Below are positions 42,854 to 51,699 of a stretch of 64,000 bases of DNA, in pieces. The position numbers were made by a program, and so were the translations under genes. Numbering within the stretch: the stretch's first letter is position 1; the number at the start of each line of letters is the position of its first letter. The DNA comes from Sinorhizobium numidicum (GTDB lineage Bacteria > Pseudomonadota > Alphaproteobacteria > Rhizobiales > Rhizobiaceae), in the NCBI RefSeq assembly GCF_029892045.1, contig NZ_CP120368.1:866001-930000 (forward strand), written 5' to 3'. Under the pieces are notes generated by a model. It saw only the letters and a list, made by a program, of their open reading frames with translations, was not told the DNA's origin and ran no database searches.

Positions 42854-43948
42854 ATGGAAATGGCCGCCTCCTTCCGCCATTTCGATGAACTGCATCCCTG
42901 GATCGATCGCCAGCACATGCTTGAGTGCACTTCGACGGTTGCCGAGACTGCGGATGTGATGACTTTCACGTTCCGGTCCGACAAACCGGCCTGGTTCCGT
43001 TATCTGCCGGGACAGTTCGTGACGCTTGAACTGCCCGTCGGCGAGGAGTCGGTGATGCGCACCTATACTCTATCGTCCTCGCCCTCGCGTCCGCTCTCGG
43101 TGGCCGTCACGGTTAAGGCCCAGGCGGACAGCGTCGGTACGCGCTGGATGTTCGACAATCTGAAGCCGGGCATGACGCTGAAAGCGCTCGGGCCGCTCGG
43201 CGATTTCAGCTTCGTCCGCCATCCGGGCGAAAAATATCTTTTCGTTTCGGCCGGTTCCGGCATCACCCCGATGATGTCGATGACGCGCTGGATGGGAGAT
43301 TGCGCACCGGAAACGGATGTTACCTTCATTTCCTGCGCGAGACGGCCGGACGATCTTCTGTTCAAATCCGAGCTTGAAGTTCTCGCCCGTCAGATGCCGC
43401 GGCTCAATCTCGGCTTTCTGGTGGAGGGACACGAGGCACGCCACGGTTGGCACGGATTGCGCGGCCGCATCGATGCGACGAAGCTGCCGCTGCTTGCGCC
43501 GGATTTCCTGGAGAGAACCGTCTTTTGCTGCGGTCCCGAGCCCTTCATGCGAGGTGTGAGGGAAATGCTGAAGGCGTCGGGTTTCGAGATGGCGCGTTAC
43601 CATCAGGAAAGCTTCCAGCCGGCGGCCGCACCCGCCGCCGAGGAGCTTGCCGTCCGCGCTGGGCCGGCCGCAGGCGCTCCGGTCGAGGCCGCACGGTTGA
43701 CTTTCACCATGAGCGGCAAGGAGGTCACAGCCGTTCCGGGCCAGACGATCCTTCAGACGGCGCGCGTCAATGGAGTGAGGATCGGCGCCGCCTGCGAAGG
43801 GGGCATCTGCGGCACGTGCCGGGTGAAGAAGATTTCCGGCGATGTCGAGATGACCCACAACGGCGGCATTCTCGATGACGAGATCGAGGAAGGCTATATC
43901 CTCGCCTGCTGTTCCCGGCCGGTCAGCGATGTGCAGATCGAAGCTTGA
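42854..43948 (+). CDS. gbcB: Electron-transfer reductase of the betaine demethylase (FAD, NAD, 2Fe-2S)
   Basis: A 364-residue hybrid: an FAD domain (RTYTLSSSPSRPLSVAV-type, near 70-85), an NAD(P) domain (FVSAGSGITPMMSMTRWMG in parts; FCCGPEPFMRGVREML) and a C-terminal plant-type ferredoxin with CEGGICGTC and a distant ACCS cysteine. This matches GbcB, which passes electrons from NADH to GbcA. It starts 3 bp after the gbcA stop (ATGACCCATG), so the two are one translational unit under the riboswitch. Confidence 0.9.
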   Translation: MEMAASFRHFDELHPWIDRQHMLECTSTVAETADVMTFTFRSDKPAWFRYLPGQFVTLELPVGEESVMRTYTLSSSPSRPLSVAVTVKAQADSVGTRWMFDNLKPGMTLKALGPLGDFSFVRHPGEKYLFVSAGSGITPMMSMTRWMGDCAPETDVTFISCARRPDDLLFKSELEVLARQMPRLNLGFLVEGHEARHGWHGLRGRIDATKLPLLAPDFLERTVFCCGPEPFMRGVREMLKASGFEMARYHQESFQPAAAPAAEELAVRAGPAAGAPVEAARLTFTMSGKEVTAVPGQTILQTARVNGVRIGAACEGGICGTCRVKKISGDVEMTHNGGILDDEIEEGYILACCSRPVSDVQIEA

Positions 43949-43981
43949 TCGAGCTTTAAAAGTCGGAGCGGAACGCGGGCG

Positions 43982-44085
43982 CTAGAGCATCCCGCTTTCA
44001 AGCGGAACCGCTGGAAGCGGGATGCTCTAGAATCTAGAGTGCTAGAGCGTCCTTTGTGCGTTCACTTGAACGCACGGCGCTCTAG
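43982..44085 (+). repeat. RIME2-like palindromic element, copy 2
   Basis: A second copy of the 37717-37824 element with the same two palindromes and a nearly identical GTGCGTTCACTTGAACGCAC core. It separates gbcB from the convergent GH25 gene, and its last bases include the GH25 stop (complement of 44082-44084). Confidence 0.85.
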
Positions 44086-45143
44086 CGGCGCTCGGTCTGA
44101 TAGGGCAAGCGCGCCTCCGCCGCCTTCACGCTGATGGTGCCGGTGACCGTCATGTCGACGCCGGTGCCTGATCCGCTCTCGGCCCCGGCACGGCTGATGA
44201 GCAATGGCTGCGCGAAGGAGGCGACGGCGGTGGCGCCCGTCATTTGCGCGGCGCCGGCTTTGGCGGAGGCGACAACCGTCAGGACCGGCGGTTTTTCCGG
44301 CAGCAGCGTACCGCTGGCCCAGACAGCCTTCAGTGCTGCGACGGGCATGGCCGCGACGTTCACGTCAATGTCGTTGAGTGTGCCCGGCACGCGGTAGGGG
44401 CAGCGTTTCTTGCCGCAATTATGCGCAGACGAGAATTGCCACAGCGCATAGCTGTTCCAGTTGCCCAGCGGAAAAACCTTGCGGATATCGGGTTTATAGC
44501 GCGCATACCAGAGCGGAAGGCGCGAAAGCAGCCGATGCTTGAACCGGTTGGCGGCGATGTGCTTCGCCGTTATGTGGTTGGTATAGAGGATCGGATAGCG
44601 GCCGGTGCGCGCTTTGATATGGCCGGCGAAGATCGCCGCGTCGTCGAGAGACATGTATTTGTCCGGATCGATACCTTCGATGTCGAGGACCATCATCTCG
44701 TCGTCGCGCGGGTCCGCGTAGTCGAGGAAGTGATTGGCCTGATCGACCGGGTTGCCGGGCCGGGCCAAATGATATGCACCCCAGAGCAGGCCGTGAGAAC
44801 GGGCAATCATTCGGCGGGTCTGGTAGAGTTCCCGGCTGACCGCATATTTGCGCCACATCGTCTTGCAATGGGCGACCGTATCGCCGCCATGGTCGCCGGT
44901 GCAGGTGAAGCTTTCCGGCAGGCCGTCGGAGGCTTTTGCGATGAAGCCGGAAATCCGCTTATCCTTCAGCATCGCTTCCCAGTCGATGCTGTTCATCTCG
45001 TAAGCGTCGACGATGATCGCGTTCTGGCGCTGCTTCCACGGCTCGACGTCACTCGCGCGTGCGCTCGCCGCCGCGAAGGTCAGGCCCACAAGGGCCGCCA
45101 GGCGCAAGATCATCCCCGAAATCGAGAGTCCCCGCTTTTCCAT
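44082..45143 (-). CDS. GH25 family lysozyme-like protein
   Basis: A 353-residue protein with a signal peptide (MILRLAALVGLTFAAASARA near residues 11-30). The GH25 fold is suggested by IIVDAYEMNSIDWEAM, GFIAKASDG, WGAYHLARPGNPVDQANHFLDY in pieces, MMVLDIEG (catalytic Asp and Glu), YPILYTNH and NSYALWQFSS. The Asp/Glu pair looks intact. The C-terminal region (about 240-353) is Ala/Val-rich and of unknown role. It would cleave peptidoglycan or bind it. The repeat at 43982-44085 supplies its stop codon. Confidence 0.87.
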   Translation of the reverse strand: MEKRGLSISGMILRLAALVGLTFAAASARASDVEPWKQRQNAIIVDAYEMNSIDWEAMLKDKRISGFIAKASDGLPESFTCTGDHGGDTVAHCKTMWRKYAVSRELYQTRRMIARSHGLLWGAYHLARPGNPVDQANHFLDYADPRDDEMMVLDIEGIDPDKYMSLDDAAIFAGHIKARTGRYPILYTNHITAKHIAANRFKHRLLSRLPLWYARYKPDIRKVFPLGNWNSYALWQFSSAHNCGKKRCPYRVPGTLNDIDVNVAAMPVAALKAVWASGTLLPEKPPVLTVVASAKAGAAQMTGATAVASFAQPLLISRAGAESGSGTGVDMTVTGTISVKAAEARLPYQTERR

Positions 45144-45341
45144 TCTCTGAGATTGCCGACATTAGGGTTAAAAGGTCGTGAATCTCAGCCCCTGTGCTGA
45201 TCCTGCGCGAGACGGCCGCTTCTGTACATAGACCTGCGGCGGCAAAGTAGCCGTCGAGTTCGGCTCTGGATTGTGATCTCGCCGGCGGTTTTGTCCGTTA
45301 TGTGCGCGGGCCGGCAGCTTCGCCGCCCGCTCCATCGACTT

Positions 45342-46331
45342 CTAGAGGATGCCGATACGCTTGAGGATCATCCAGGCAAGTCCCATCGAAAGGGCAATGA
45401 ACAGCCCTGCATAGAGCGTGCCGCTCCCGCCGGCGAAGGGCAGGGCGCCCGTGTTCATGCCGAAGAAACCGGTCACCAGGGTGGCCGGCAACAGGAACGC
45501 CGTCATCAGCGACAGGATGTAGAGATGGCGGTTGGTCTCAGAGGAGATCTTGCTATCGATTTCCTCGTGCAGGAGCCTCGCTCGTTCCTGAAGCGCAAAC
45601 ACATCGCGGTCGACGGCCTCCAGCCGATCGGAAAGCCGCTCGGCCGCGTCGATGAATCCCGGTGGCACCTCGTCATCCTCCGAGGCCGCCGCGCGCCGCA
45701 GCAGGGCGAGGGTGGTTCTCAGGTGCCGGTGCAACCGCACCACAGTTCGGCGCAACGGCGCGAGCCCGGGCTGCTGCCTGTGTTCCGCCTCGCCGTAGAC
45801 GCGGTCCTCGATGACGTTGAGCTCTTCCGTCAGCTCGAGCACCAACGAGATCAATGTGCGTTGGAACTCGATGACGAGCATCTCGAAGAGATCGATCGGC
45901 CGGCTGCATCTGGCGTTCTTTTCAACGGCCGCCTTCACCCGGTCGATGCTGCGCAGCGGATGCAGGCGCGTGGTGATGACGAGCCTGTCGCTGACCGCAA
46001 AATGCAGCCAGCCGATCGTTTTGGTGACCGTGTCGAAGGTTCGCTCGAAATCGACCACGGTACCGTGCACGACATCTTCCGAAACGGTTATCGCCGCCTG
46101 GGTGTCATGGCTGGTGAGCGTCGCGATTGCTGCCTGCGGCAGATTGGCGATACGCTCGATCAGCGCGGGCGTGCGCGCATCGCTGAGCGCCAGATGCATC
46201 CAGAGCCAGCCCTCGCTCGCCTGGAGACTATCGACGGACGAATCGGCGGAGATGCGCTGGCATCGGTTTTCGCCGGGAAAAAACCGGTAAGCCCAGACGA
46301 GGCCAGGTATCTCGGGGGAAATCAGGTTCAT
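45342..46331 (-). CDS. CorA/ZntB family divalent-cation transporter
   Basis: A 329-residue membrane protein. A large cytoplasmic N-terminal domain is followed by two C-terminal helices (LYILSLMTAFLLPATLVTGFFGMNTG and GTLYAGLFIALSMGLAWMIL in pieces), with the signature GMNTG at the loop. GMN is the CorA selectivity motif; the ZntB group is usually called for this length and topology and exports Zn2+ or imports with protons. Ion specificity is not readable. It ends 198 bp from the divergent GH25 gene. Confidence 0.87.
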   Translation of the reverse strand: MNLISPEIPGLVWAYRFFPGENRCQRISADSSVDSLQASEGWLWMHLALSDARTPALIERIANLPQAAIATLTSHDTQAAITVSEDVVHGTVVDFERTFDTVTKTIGWLHFAVSDRLVITTRLHPLRSIDRVKAAVEKNARCSRPIDLFEMLVIEFQRTLISLVLELTEELNVIEDRVYGEAEHRQQPGLAPLRRTVVRLHRHLRTTLALLRRAAASEDDEVPPGFIDAAERLSDRLEAVDRDVFALQERARLLHEEIDSKISSETNRHLYILSLMTAFLLPATLVTGFFGMNTGALPFAGGSGTLYAGLFIALSMGLAWMILKRIGIL

Positions 46332-46627
46332 CGGGAGTGCCTTAGACCGCGAGGATTTTGACTTGAATCAACCCAAAATTCCTAGGCCTATCGATTCAAA
46401 TAAGGAGAGCGGGATCCGCGCGGAAAACCGTTCACACTTTTCCTTAATCCCGCTCGAGCGGCCGTTTGAGACGGCTTCTATTCGTCTTCAATGACAGTTT
46501 TGTTACACTCATTTGCTGCAAGCGCTGGCACGCATCTCAGCATTGACGTTTACGTAAAAATCAATAGGCTCGGCACGTGAAGAGTGCGCGTCGTCTACGA
46601 TGGCCGCGACTGCACGGGAGGAACATT
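46332..46627. other. 296 bp upstream region of the acyl-CoA dehydrogenase operon
   Basis: A divergent region between the CorA-like gene and the acyl-CoA dehydrogenase. It holds the palindrome at 46542-46565 described separately and AT-rich stretches near 46370-46520, but no confident promoter hexamer pair was found. Confidence 0.5.
46542..46565. promoter_or_regulatory. LiuR-like palindromic operator
   Basis: ATTGACGTTTACGTAAAAATCAAT: a perfect core TTTACGTAAA flanked by ATTGA and TCAAT. This resembles the operator of LiuR (a MerR-type regulator of branched-chain amino acid and acyl-CoA catabolism). It lies 63 bp upstream of the acyl-CoA dehydrogenase ATG. No MerR-type regulator gene is in the window. 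Confidence 0.5.
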
Positions 46628-48409
46628 ATGTACAAGGCGCCAATTGACGAGATTGCATTCACCCTGAAGCATGTGGCCGGCATGGACGGTGCTCTGACCG
46701 CGGGCAGATTCGGCGAACTCGGCGAAGATCTCGTCGATGCGATCCTTTCGGAAGCGGGTCGTTTTGCAACGGAAGAGATAGCGCCTCTCGCCGAGATTGG
46801 CGACCGGCAGGGCGCACGCCTGATTGATGGGGCTGTCCAGACGCCCGAGGGCTGGCGCGACCTCTATCGCAATTGGATCGGCGGCGGGTGGAATGGTCTG
46901 ACGGCACCGGAGGCCTTCGGCGGACAGAACCTGCCGCACATGCTGCATGTCGCCGCGATGGAAATGTGGAACGGCGGCTCGATGGCCTTCGCCCTCGCTC
47001 CCACGCTGACCATGGGTGCTATCGAGGCGTTGGAAAAACACGGCTCCGACGCTCTGAAGGCAACTTTTCTCGGGAAGATGGTTTCGGGCGAATGGATGGG
47101 GACCATGAATCTGACGGAGCCGAATGCCGGCTCCGACCTAGGCGCGCTCAAGACCCGCGCTGAACGCCGCGCGGACGGCAGCTACCGCATTTTCGGCCAG
47201 AAGATCTTCATTACCTGGGGCGAGCACGACTTTACCGATAACATCATCCATTTCGTGCTGGCGCGATTGCCCGATGCGCCACCCGGCACGAAAGGAATTT
47301 CGCTATTTCTTGTGCCGAAATTCCTCGTCAACACGGATGGCACGCTCGGTGCCCGCAACGATCTCTTTTGCCACTCGCTTGAGCACAAGCTTGGCATCCA
47401 TGGATCGCCGACCTGCACCATGATCTACGGCGACGGCAGGTTCGGTGCGGAGAAGGGAGCGATCGGTTATCTCATCGGCGAGGAACATCGCGGGCTCGCC
47501 TGCATGTTCACGATGATGAACAATGCCCGGCTTGCCGTGGGGATACAAGGGGTCGCCATCGCCGAAGCCGCTACCCAGAAGGCGATTGCCTACGCCAAGG
47601 AGCGTACGCAGGGCAGGGCGCCCGGATGGAGCGGTGAAGGCATGAGCCCGATCATCGAGCATCCGGATATCGCCCGCACATTGCTGACGATGAAGGCGCT
47701 GACCCAAGGGTCGCGTGCCATCGCCTACGCCTGCGCACACGCAGTCGACATGGCGCACGCCAGCCGGGGCGACGAAGCCCGTCATTGGCAGGAACGCTCA
47801 AGCCTGCTGACCCCGATTGCCAAGTCCTTCGCAACCGATGCCGGCGTCGATGTCGCCTCGATGGGCATTCAGGTGCATGGCGGCATGGGCTTCATCGAGG
47901 AAACCGGGGCGGCCCGGTACCTGCGCGACGCGCGAATCGCACCGATCTATGAAGGCACCAACGGTATCCAGGCGATCGATCTCGTCATCCGCAAGTTGCC
48001 GCAGTCCGACGGCGCTCATGTGCGCGGTTTCATTGGTGAACTCGGCCAGGTCGCCGCTGCCGTCAGGGCATCGAACAGGCAGGGATTTGGCGAGACGGCA
48101 TCGCGGCTCGACGCTGCGATCGCCGATCTCGCGGCGACGACCGAATGGCTGCTGGCAGCGCTGGGAAGCGAAAAACTCGCCGATGCACTCTCCGGCGCCA
48201 CCCCCTATCAGCGCCTGTTCGGTCTGGTGCTGACCGGCGTCTATCTCGCCAAGGGAGGGCTCGCCGAAGCCGGCGATGGAAAGCAGGATGCGCGCATCAG
48301 CCTCTGCCGCTTCGCCGCGGAAAATCTTTTGGCAGAGACAGCCGCGCTCAGAGACCGTGTCGTCAATGGCGCGGAGAGCCTTGCAACCGCCCGCGCCGTT
48401 CTCAATTGA
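46628..48409 (+). CDS. Acyl-CoA dehydrogenase (extended type)
   Basis: A 593-residue acyl-CoA dehydrogenase, longer than the classical 380-residue form and with a C-terminal extension. Motifs: MNLTEPNAGSDLGALKT (FAD and substrate loop), QKIFITWGEHD, HGGMGFIEETGAARYLRDARI and PIYEGTNGIQAIDL, the latter containing the catalytic-region Glu. It introduces a 2,3 double bond in an acyl-CoA. GGGAGGAAC precedes the ATG. It is followed after 10 bp by the crotonase gene and is likely regulated by the LiuR-like site upstream. Confidence 0.92.
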   Translation: MYKAPIDEIAFTLKHVAGMDGALTAGRFGELGEDLVDAILSEAGRFATEEIAPLAEIGDRQGARLIDGAVQTPEGWRDLYRNWIGGGWNGLTAPEAFGGQNLPHMLHVAAMEMWNGGSMAFALAPTLTMGAIEALEKHGSDALKATFLGKMVSGEWMGTMNLTEPNAGSDLGALKTRAERRADGSYRIFGQKIFITWGEHDFTDNIIHFVLARLPDAPPGTKGISLFLVPKFLVNTDGTLGARNDLFCHSLEHKLGIHGSPTCTMIYGDGRFGAEKGAIGYLIGEEHRGLACMFTMMNNARLAVGIQGVAIAEAATQKAIAYAKERTQGRAPGWSGEGMSPIIEHPDIARTLLTMKALTQGSRAIAYACAHAVDMAHASRGDEARHWQERSSLLTPIAKSFATDAGVDVASMGIQVHGGMGFIEETGAARYLRDARIAPIYEGTNGIQAIDLVIRKLPQSDGAHVRGFIGELGQVAAAVRASNRQGFGETASRLDAAIADLAATTEWLLAALGSEKLADALSGATPYQRLFGLVLTGVYLAKGGLAEAGDGKQDARISLCRFAAENLLAETAALRDRVVNGAESLATARAVLN

Positions 48410-48419
48410 GGAAAACCCC

Positions 48420-49172
48420 ATGACTGACCACGTGCTCGTAGAACGGCCGGAGGCCTCTCCCGGTGTCCAGGTCATCCGTTTCAACCGGCCGGAGAAGAAG
48501 AACGCCATCACGCGCGAGATGTACGCCAAGATGACGAAGGCACTGACGGTCGCCGGAGAAGATCCCGCTGTCCGTGTGACTGCCTTCCTCGGAACGGAAG
48601 GGTGTTTTTCGGCCGGCAACGACATGGCCGATTTCCTGACCTTTGCCATGGGCGGCAGTATGGGAGGCGAAGTTCTGGACTTCCTCCAGGCGCTCGCGGG
48701 CGCGGCGAAGCCCGTTGTTTCCGGGGTCGATGGATTGGCGATCGGCATCGGTACGACGATCCATCTGCATTGCGATCTCACAGTGGCTTCCGCCCGTTCG
48801 GTTTTCAGGACTCCTTTTGTCGACCTGGCGCTCGTTCCGGAAGCCGCCTCAAGCCTGATTGCACCGCGCATCATGGGGCATCAGCGCGCTTTTGCGCTTT
48901 TGGCAGCCGGTGAGCCGCTTGAGGCCGCCAGTGCGCTGGACGCCGGACTGATCTGGAAAGTTGTCGACGAGGATACCGTGGAAACCGAAACGCTCTCGCT
49001 CGCAGCGCGCCTCGCCAAGAAGCCGCCGGAGGCGCTGCGCATTGCACGCGATCTCATCCGCGGCGACCGCAAGGATGTCCTCGCGCGGATCGACGAGGAG
49101 GCGGCGCACTTTTCGGCGCAATTGAAGAGCGCCGAAGCGCGTGCCGCTTTCGAGGCATTCATGCGCCGCTAG
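48420..49172 (+). CDS. Enoyl-CoA hydratase/isomerase family protein
   Basis: A 250-residue crotonase-fold protein. NRPEKKNAI near the N-terminus and GCFSAGNDMADF (oxyanion-hole loop) are typical. In the active-site region the Glu144 equivalent of hydratases appears to be Phe (TPFVDLALVPEAASS), while a Glu164-like residue is present in VPEAASS. This pattern is more like the isomerase branch (delta3-delta2 enoyl-CoA isomerase) than a full hydratase. It is co-transcribed with the upstream acyl-CoA dehydrogenase. Confidence 0.85.
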   Translation: MTDHVLVERPEASPGVQVIRFNRPEKKNAITREMYAKMTKALTVAGEDPAVRVTAFLGTEGCFSAGNDMADFLTFAMGGSMGGEVLDFLQALAGAAKPVVSGVDGLAIGIGTTIHLHCDLTVASARSVFRTPFVDLALVPEAASSLIAPRIMGHQRAFALLAAGEPLEAASALDAGLIWKVVDEDTVETETLSLAARLAKKPPEALRIARDLIRGDRKDVLARIDEEAAHFSAQLKSAEARAAFEAFMRR

Positions 49173-49541
49173 GACCGAAGTTCGGGTGCAGGCATCCTGA
49201 ATTTCTATCTGTCAATTTTAATCGGTTCTTAAATAGCAATCGCTAGCGTCCGGCCGCAGTAGGCCTTCCCTCGGAGCAGCCGGCCTTAGGTGCAATCACT
49301 GGCGCCTAAGGGCTGCTCTGAATGAAAGGCGCTGGAGCGTCGTCCGTGTGTTCACCGGAACTTGCGGCGGTTCGGCGCCGGCCCCGGCGGCATGAGGCAT
49401 GGCCGGCATCGCCCTCGCGGCATGTCCACTCGGTTTCCCGGCATTTCTCCAGTCGCTCCGGCGATCGGTCCGTCGCGTACGGGAAAACCCTTACGAGCTC
49501 ATGTCGCCGAAAAACGCCGGCCATTCCCGAGGAGCCCTATT
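49173..49541. other. 369 bp intergenic region with palindromic repeat
   Basis: Between the crotonase gene and the mcpU-like gene. It has a long hairpin at 49274-49318 (GAGCAGCC...GGCTGCTC, with an inner CTTAGGTGC/GCGCCTAAG stem) and, at about 49330-49376, a degenerate relative of the RIME2-like element (GCTGGAGCGTCGTCCGTGTGTTCAC). No promoter or gene is confidently seen. Confidence 0.6.
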
Positions 49542-51641
49542 TTGTCCAAACGATCGAACCTCATGACGCGCATCCTTCTTGCGGCGTCCTGCGTTGTCGT
49601 CGGTGCCTTCGCAGGTTTTTCCGTCTATATCGATGCGCTTCAGCGTGACACGACCACGAAGGCAGTCGAGGAGAATATTTCCTCTTCCGGCAACCAGGCA
49701 GCTCAGAGCGTCGCCAACTGGCTGAACGGCCGGGTGACGTTGACCGCCATGGCGGCGGATGCGGCCGGCAGCGCCTCCGACGAAGCCGGCATCCTGGCCG
49801 CGTTGAAGAATGACGTTCTTACCGGCGAGTTCATGTCCACCTATGTCGGCAATGAAGCGGGCAAGTTCATTACGTGGCCCGAGATGCCGCTGCCGGAAGG
49901 CTACGACCCGCGCCAACGCCCCTGGTATCAGCAGGCGGTGAAGGCCGATGCTCGCGTTCTCACCGAGCCTTATATCGACGCGTCGAGCGGCGACGTCATC
50001 ATCAGCGCAGCTGTTCCGGTCAAGCATGACGGCAAGCTTTATGGCGTGGCCGCGAGCGACTTCTCCCTGAAGACCCTGGTCTCCATGATCAACGATATCG
50101 ATGTCGGCAGCAAAGGTTTCGCGTTTCTCGCGAGCAAGGACGGGCAGATCCTCGTCCATCCGGATGCAAAGCTCGTGACGAAGACGCTCGCTGACGCCTT
50201 CCCGGTCGATACGCCGGTGATCGGCAGCGGCATCATGCATAGCGAGCTTGACGGCAAATCGATGCTGGTAAGCTTCGTGCCGGTGCAGGGACTTCCATCG
50301 GTCGAATGGTATGTCGGCTTCGCCCTCGATGCGGACGTCGCCTATTCGGCGATCAGCCAGTTCCGCGTGGCCGCGACCGTCGCGACGCTTCTCGCCGTCG
50401 GTGCCATGATCGTCTTTCTCGCGACCCTTCTCAGCCGTCTCGTCATCCGCCCGGTGACCGACATGACGGGTGCGATGGAGAAGCTTGCCGCCGGCAATCT
50501 CGCTGTTGCGATTCCGGGGGAAGAGCGCCGGGACCAGATCGGCTCAATGGCGGCGGCGGTTGCCGTTTTCCGCGCCAATGCGGTCGAACGGGTTCGGCTT
50601 GAAGAAGAAGCGGATGCCAACCGCTCGCTGTCGGAACGTGAACGCCTCGAGCGCGAAGCACAGAAGGCTCGCGATGCGGCGGACGTGCAGCATGCAGTCG
50701 AAGCGCTGGCGACGGGCCTCGGCCGGCTCGCGGACGGCGATCTCGCCTATCGCATCGACAGCCCGTTCGCCGATCGCCTCGATCGTCTCAGGGACGACTT
50801 CAACAATTCGGTCGCCAGGCTGCACGATACGCTGTGTGCGGTCGGCACCAATGCACGCGCCATCGATGCCGGCGCCAGCGAGATCCGCTCTGCCGCCGAC
50901 GATCTTGCCCGCCGCACCGAACAGCAGGCGGCTTCTGTCGAGGAAACTGCTGCAGCGCTCGAGGAAATCACCACCACTGTCAAGGACTCGGCGCACCGAG
51001 CAGAGGAAGTCGGTGCGCTCGTCGCCCGCACCCGTGAAGGGGCGGAAAAGTCCGGCGAAGTGGTGCAGAACGCCGTCCACGCGATGCACGCAATCGAAAA
51101 ATCATCCGGCGAGATCTCGAACATCATCGGCGTCATCGACGACATCGCCTTCCAGACCAACCTCTTGGCGCTGAATGCCGGCGTCGAAGCCGCCCGCGCG
51201 GGCGAGGCCGGCAAGGGCTTTGCCGTCGTCGCTCAGGAAGTGCGCGAGCTCGCCCAGCGTTCGGCCAATGCCGCGAAGGAAATCAAGGCGTTGATCACTA
51301 CCTCCGGCGAACAGGTGCGCTCCGGCGTGACGCTCGTCGGCGACACCGGCAAAGCGCTGGAAGCAATCGTCGCCGAGGTTCAGGAGATCAACAAGCACGT
51401 AAGCGCGATCGTCACCGCGACTCGCGAACAGTCAACCGGGCTCCAGGAGATCAACACGGCCGTCAACACCATGGACCAGGGTACGCAGCAGAACGCGGCC
51501 ATGGTCGAGGAACAGACGGCGGCAAGCCACGGTCTTGCCCAGGAAGCGGCTGCGCTCAATGCGCTGCTCGCACAGTTCAAACTTGGAGACATACTGGCGT
51601 CCGCCAGCCCGGCCAAGAGCCATCGCCGCCGCGCGGCCTGA
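49542..51641 (+). CDS. mcpU: Methyl-accepting chemotaxis protein, McpU-like amino acid receptor
   Basis: A 699-residue chemoreceptor. Helix 1 is at residues about 8-30, then a periplasmic double-Cache domain with [12 protein letters not shown] and [16 protein letters not shown], the aromatic/Arg/Asp set that binds the ligand alpha-amino and carboxyl groups. Helix 2, HAMP and a signalling domain with [17 protein letters not shown] and [17 protein letters not shown] follow. In Sinorhizobium meliloti, McpU senses proline and other amino acids; this gene is probably its ortholog by context. The TTG at 49542 follows GAGGAG by 7 bp; the ATG at 49563 is an alternative. Confidence 0.9.
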   Translation: MSKRSNLMTRILLAASCVVVGAFAGFSVYIDALQRDTTTKAVEENISSSGNQAAQSVANWLNGRVTLTAMAADAAGSASDEAGILAALKNDVLTGEFMSTYVGNEAGKFITWPEMPLPEGYDPRQRPWYQQAVKADARVLTEPYIDASSGDVIISAAVPVKHDGKLYGVAASDFSLKTLVSMINDIDVGSKGFAFLASKDGQILVHPDAKLVTKTLADAFPVDTPVIGSGIMHSELDGKSMLVSFVPVQGLPSVEWYVGFALDADVAYSAISQFRVAATVATLLAVGAMIVFLATLLSRLVIRPVTDMTGAMEKLAAGNLAVAIPGEERRDQIGSMAAAVAVFRANAVERVRLEEEADANRSLSERERLEREAQKARDAADVQHAVEALATGLGRLADGDLAYRIDSPFADRLDRLRDDFNNSVARLHDTLCAVGTNARAIDAGASEIRSAADDLARRTEQQAASVEETAAALEEITTTVKDSAHRAEEVGALVARTREGAEKSGEVVQNAVHAMHAIEKSSGEISNIIGVIDDIAFQTNLLALNAGVEAARAGEAGKGFAVVAQEVRELAQRSANAAKEIKALITTSGEQVRSGVTLVGDTGKALEAIVAEVQEINKHVSAIVTATREQSTGLQEINTAVNTMDQGTQQNAAMVEEQTAASHGLAQEAAALNALLAQFKLGDILASASPAKSHRRRAA

Positions 51642-51666
51642 TGCCGCCTCCGTTGGCAACAGGAAG

Positions 51667-51699
51667 GGTCCGGCCAGCCGCCGGGCCTTTCTTATTTTT
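51667..51699 (+). terminator. Intrinsic terminator of the mcpU-like gene
   Basis: Stem GGTCCGGC (51667-51674) and GCCGGGCC (51680-51687) followed by TTTCTTATTTTT. The T-rich end overlaps the 3' end of the convergent rlmD-like gene, including its stop codon. Confidence 0.75.

Noticed and set aside
41546..42916. Long minus-strand frame opposite gbcA (456 aa)
   Set aside because: The plus strand has clear Rieske motifs and the riboswitch; the antisense product has no recognisable domain.
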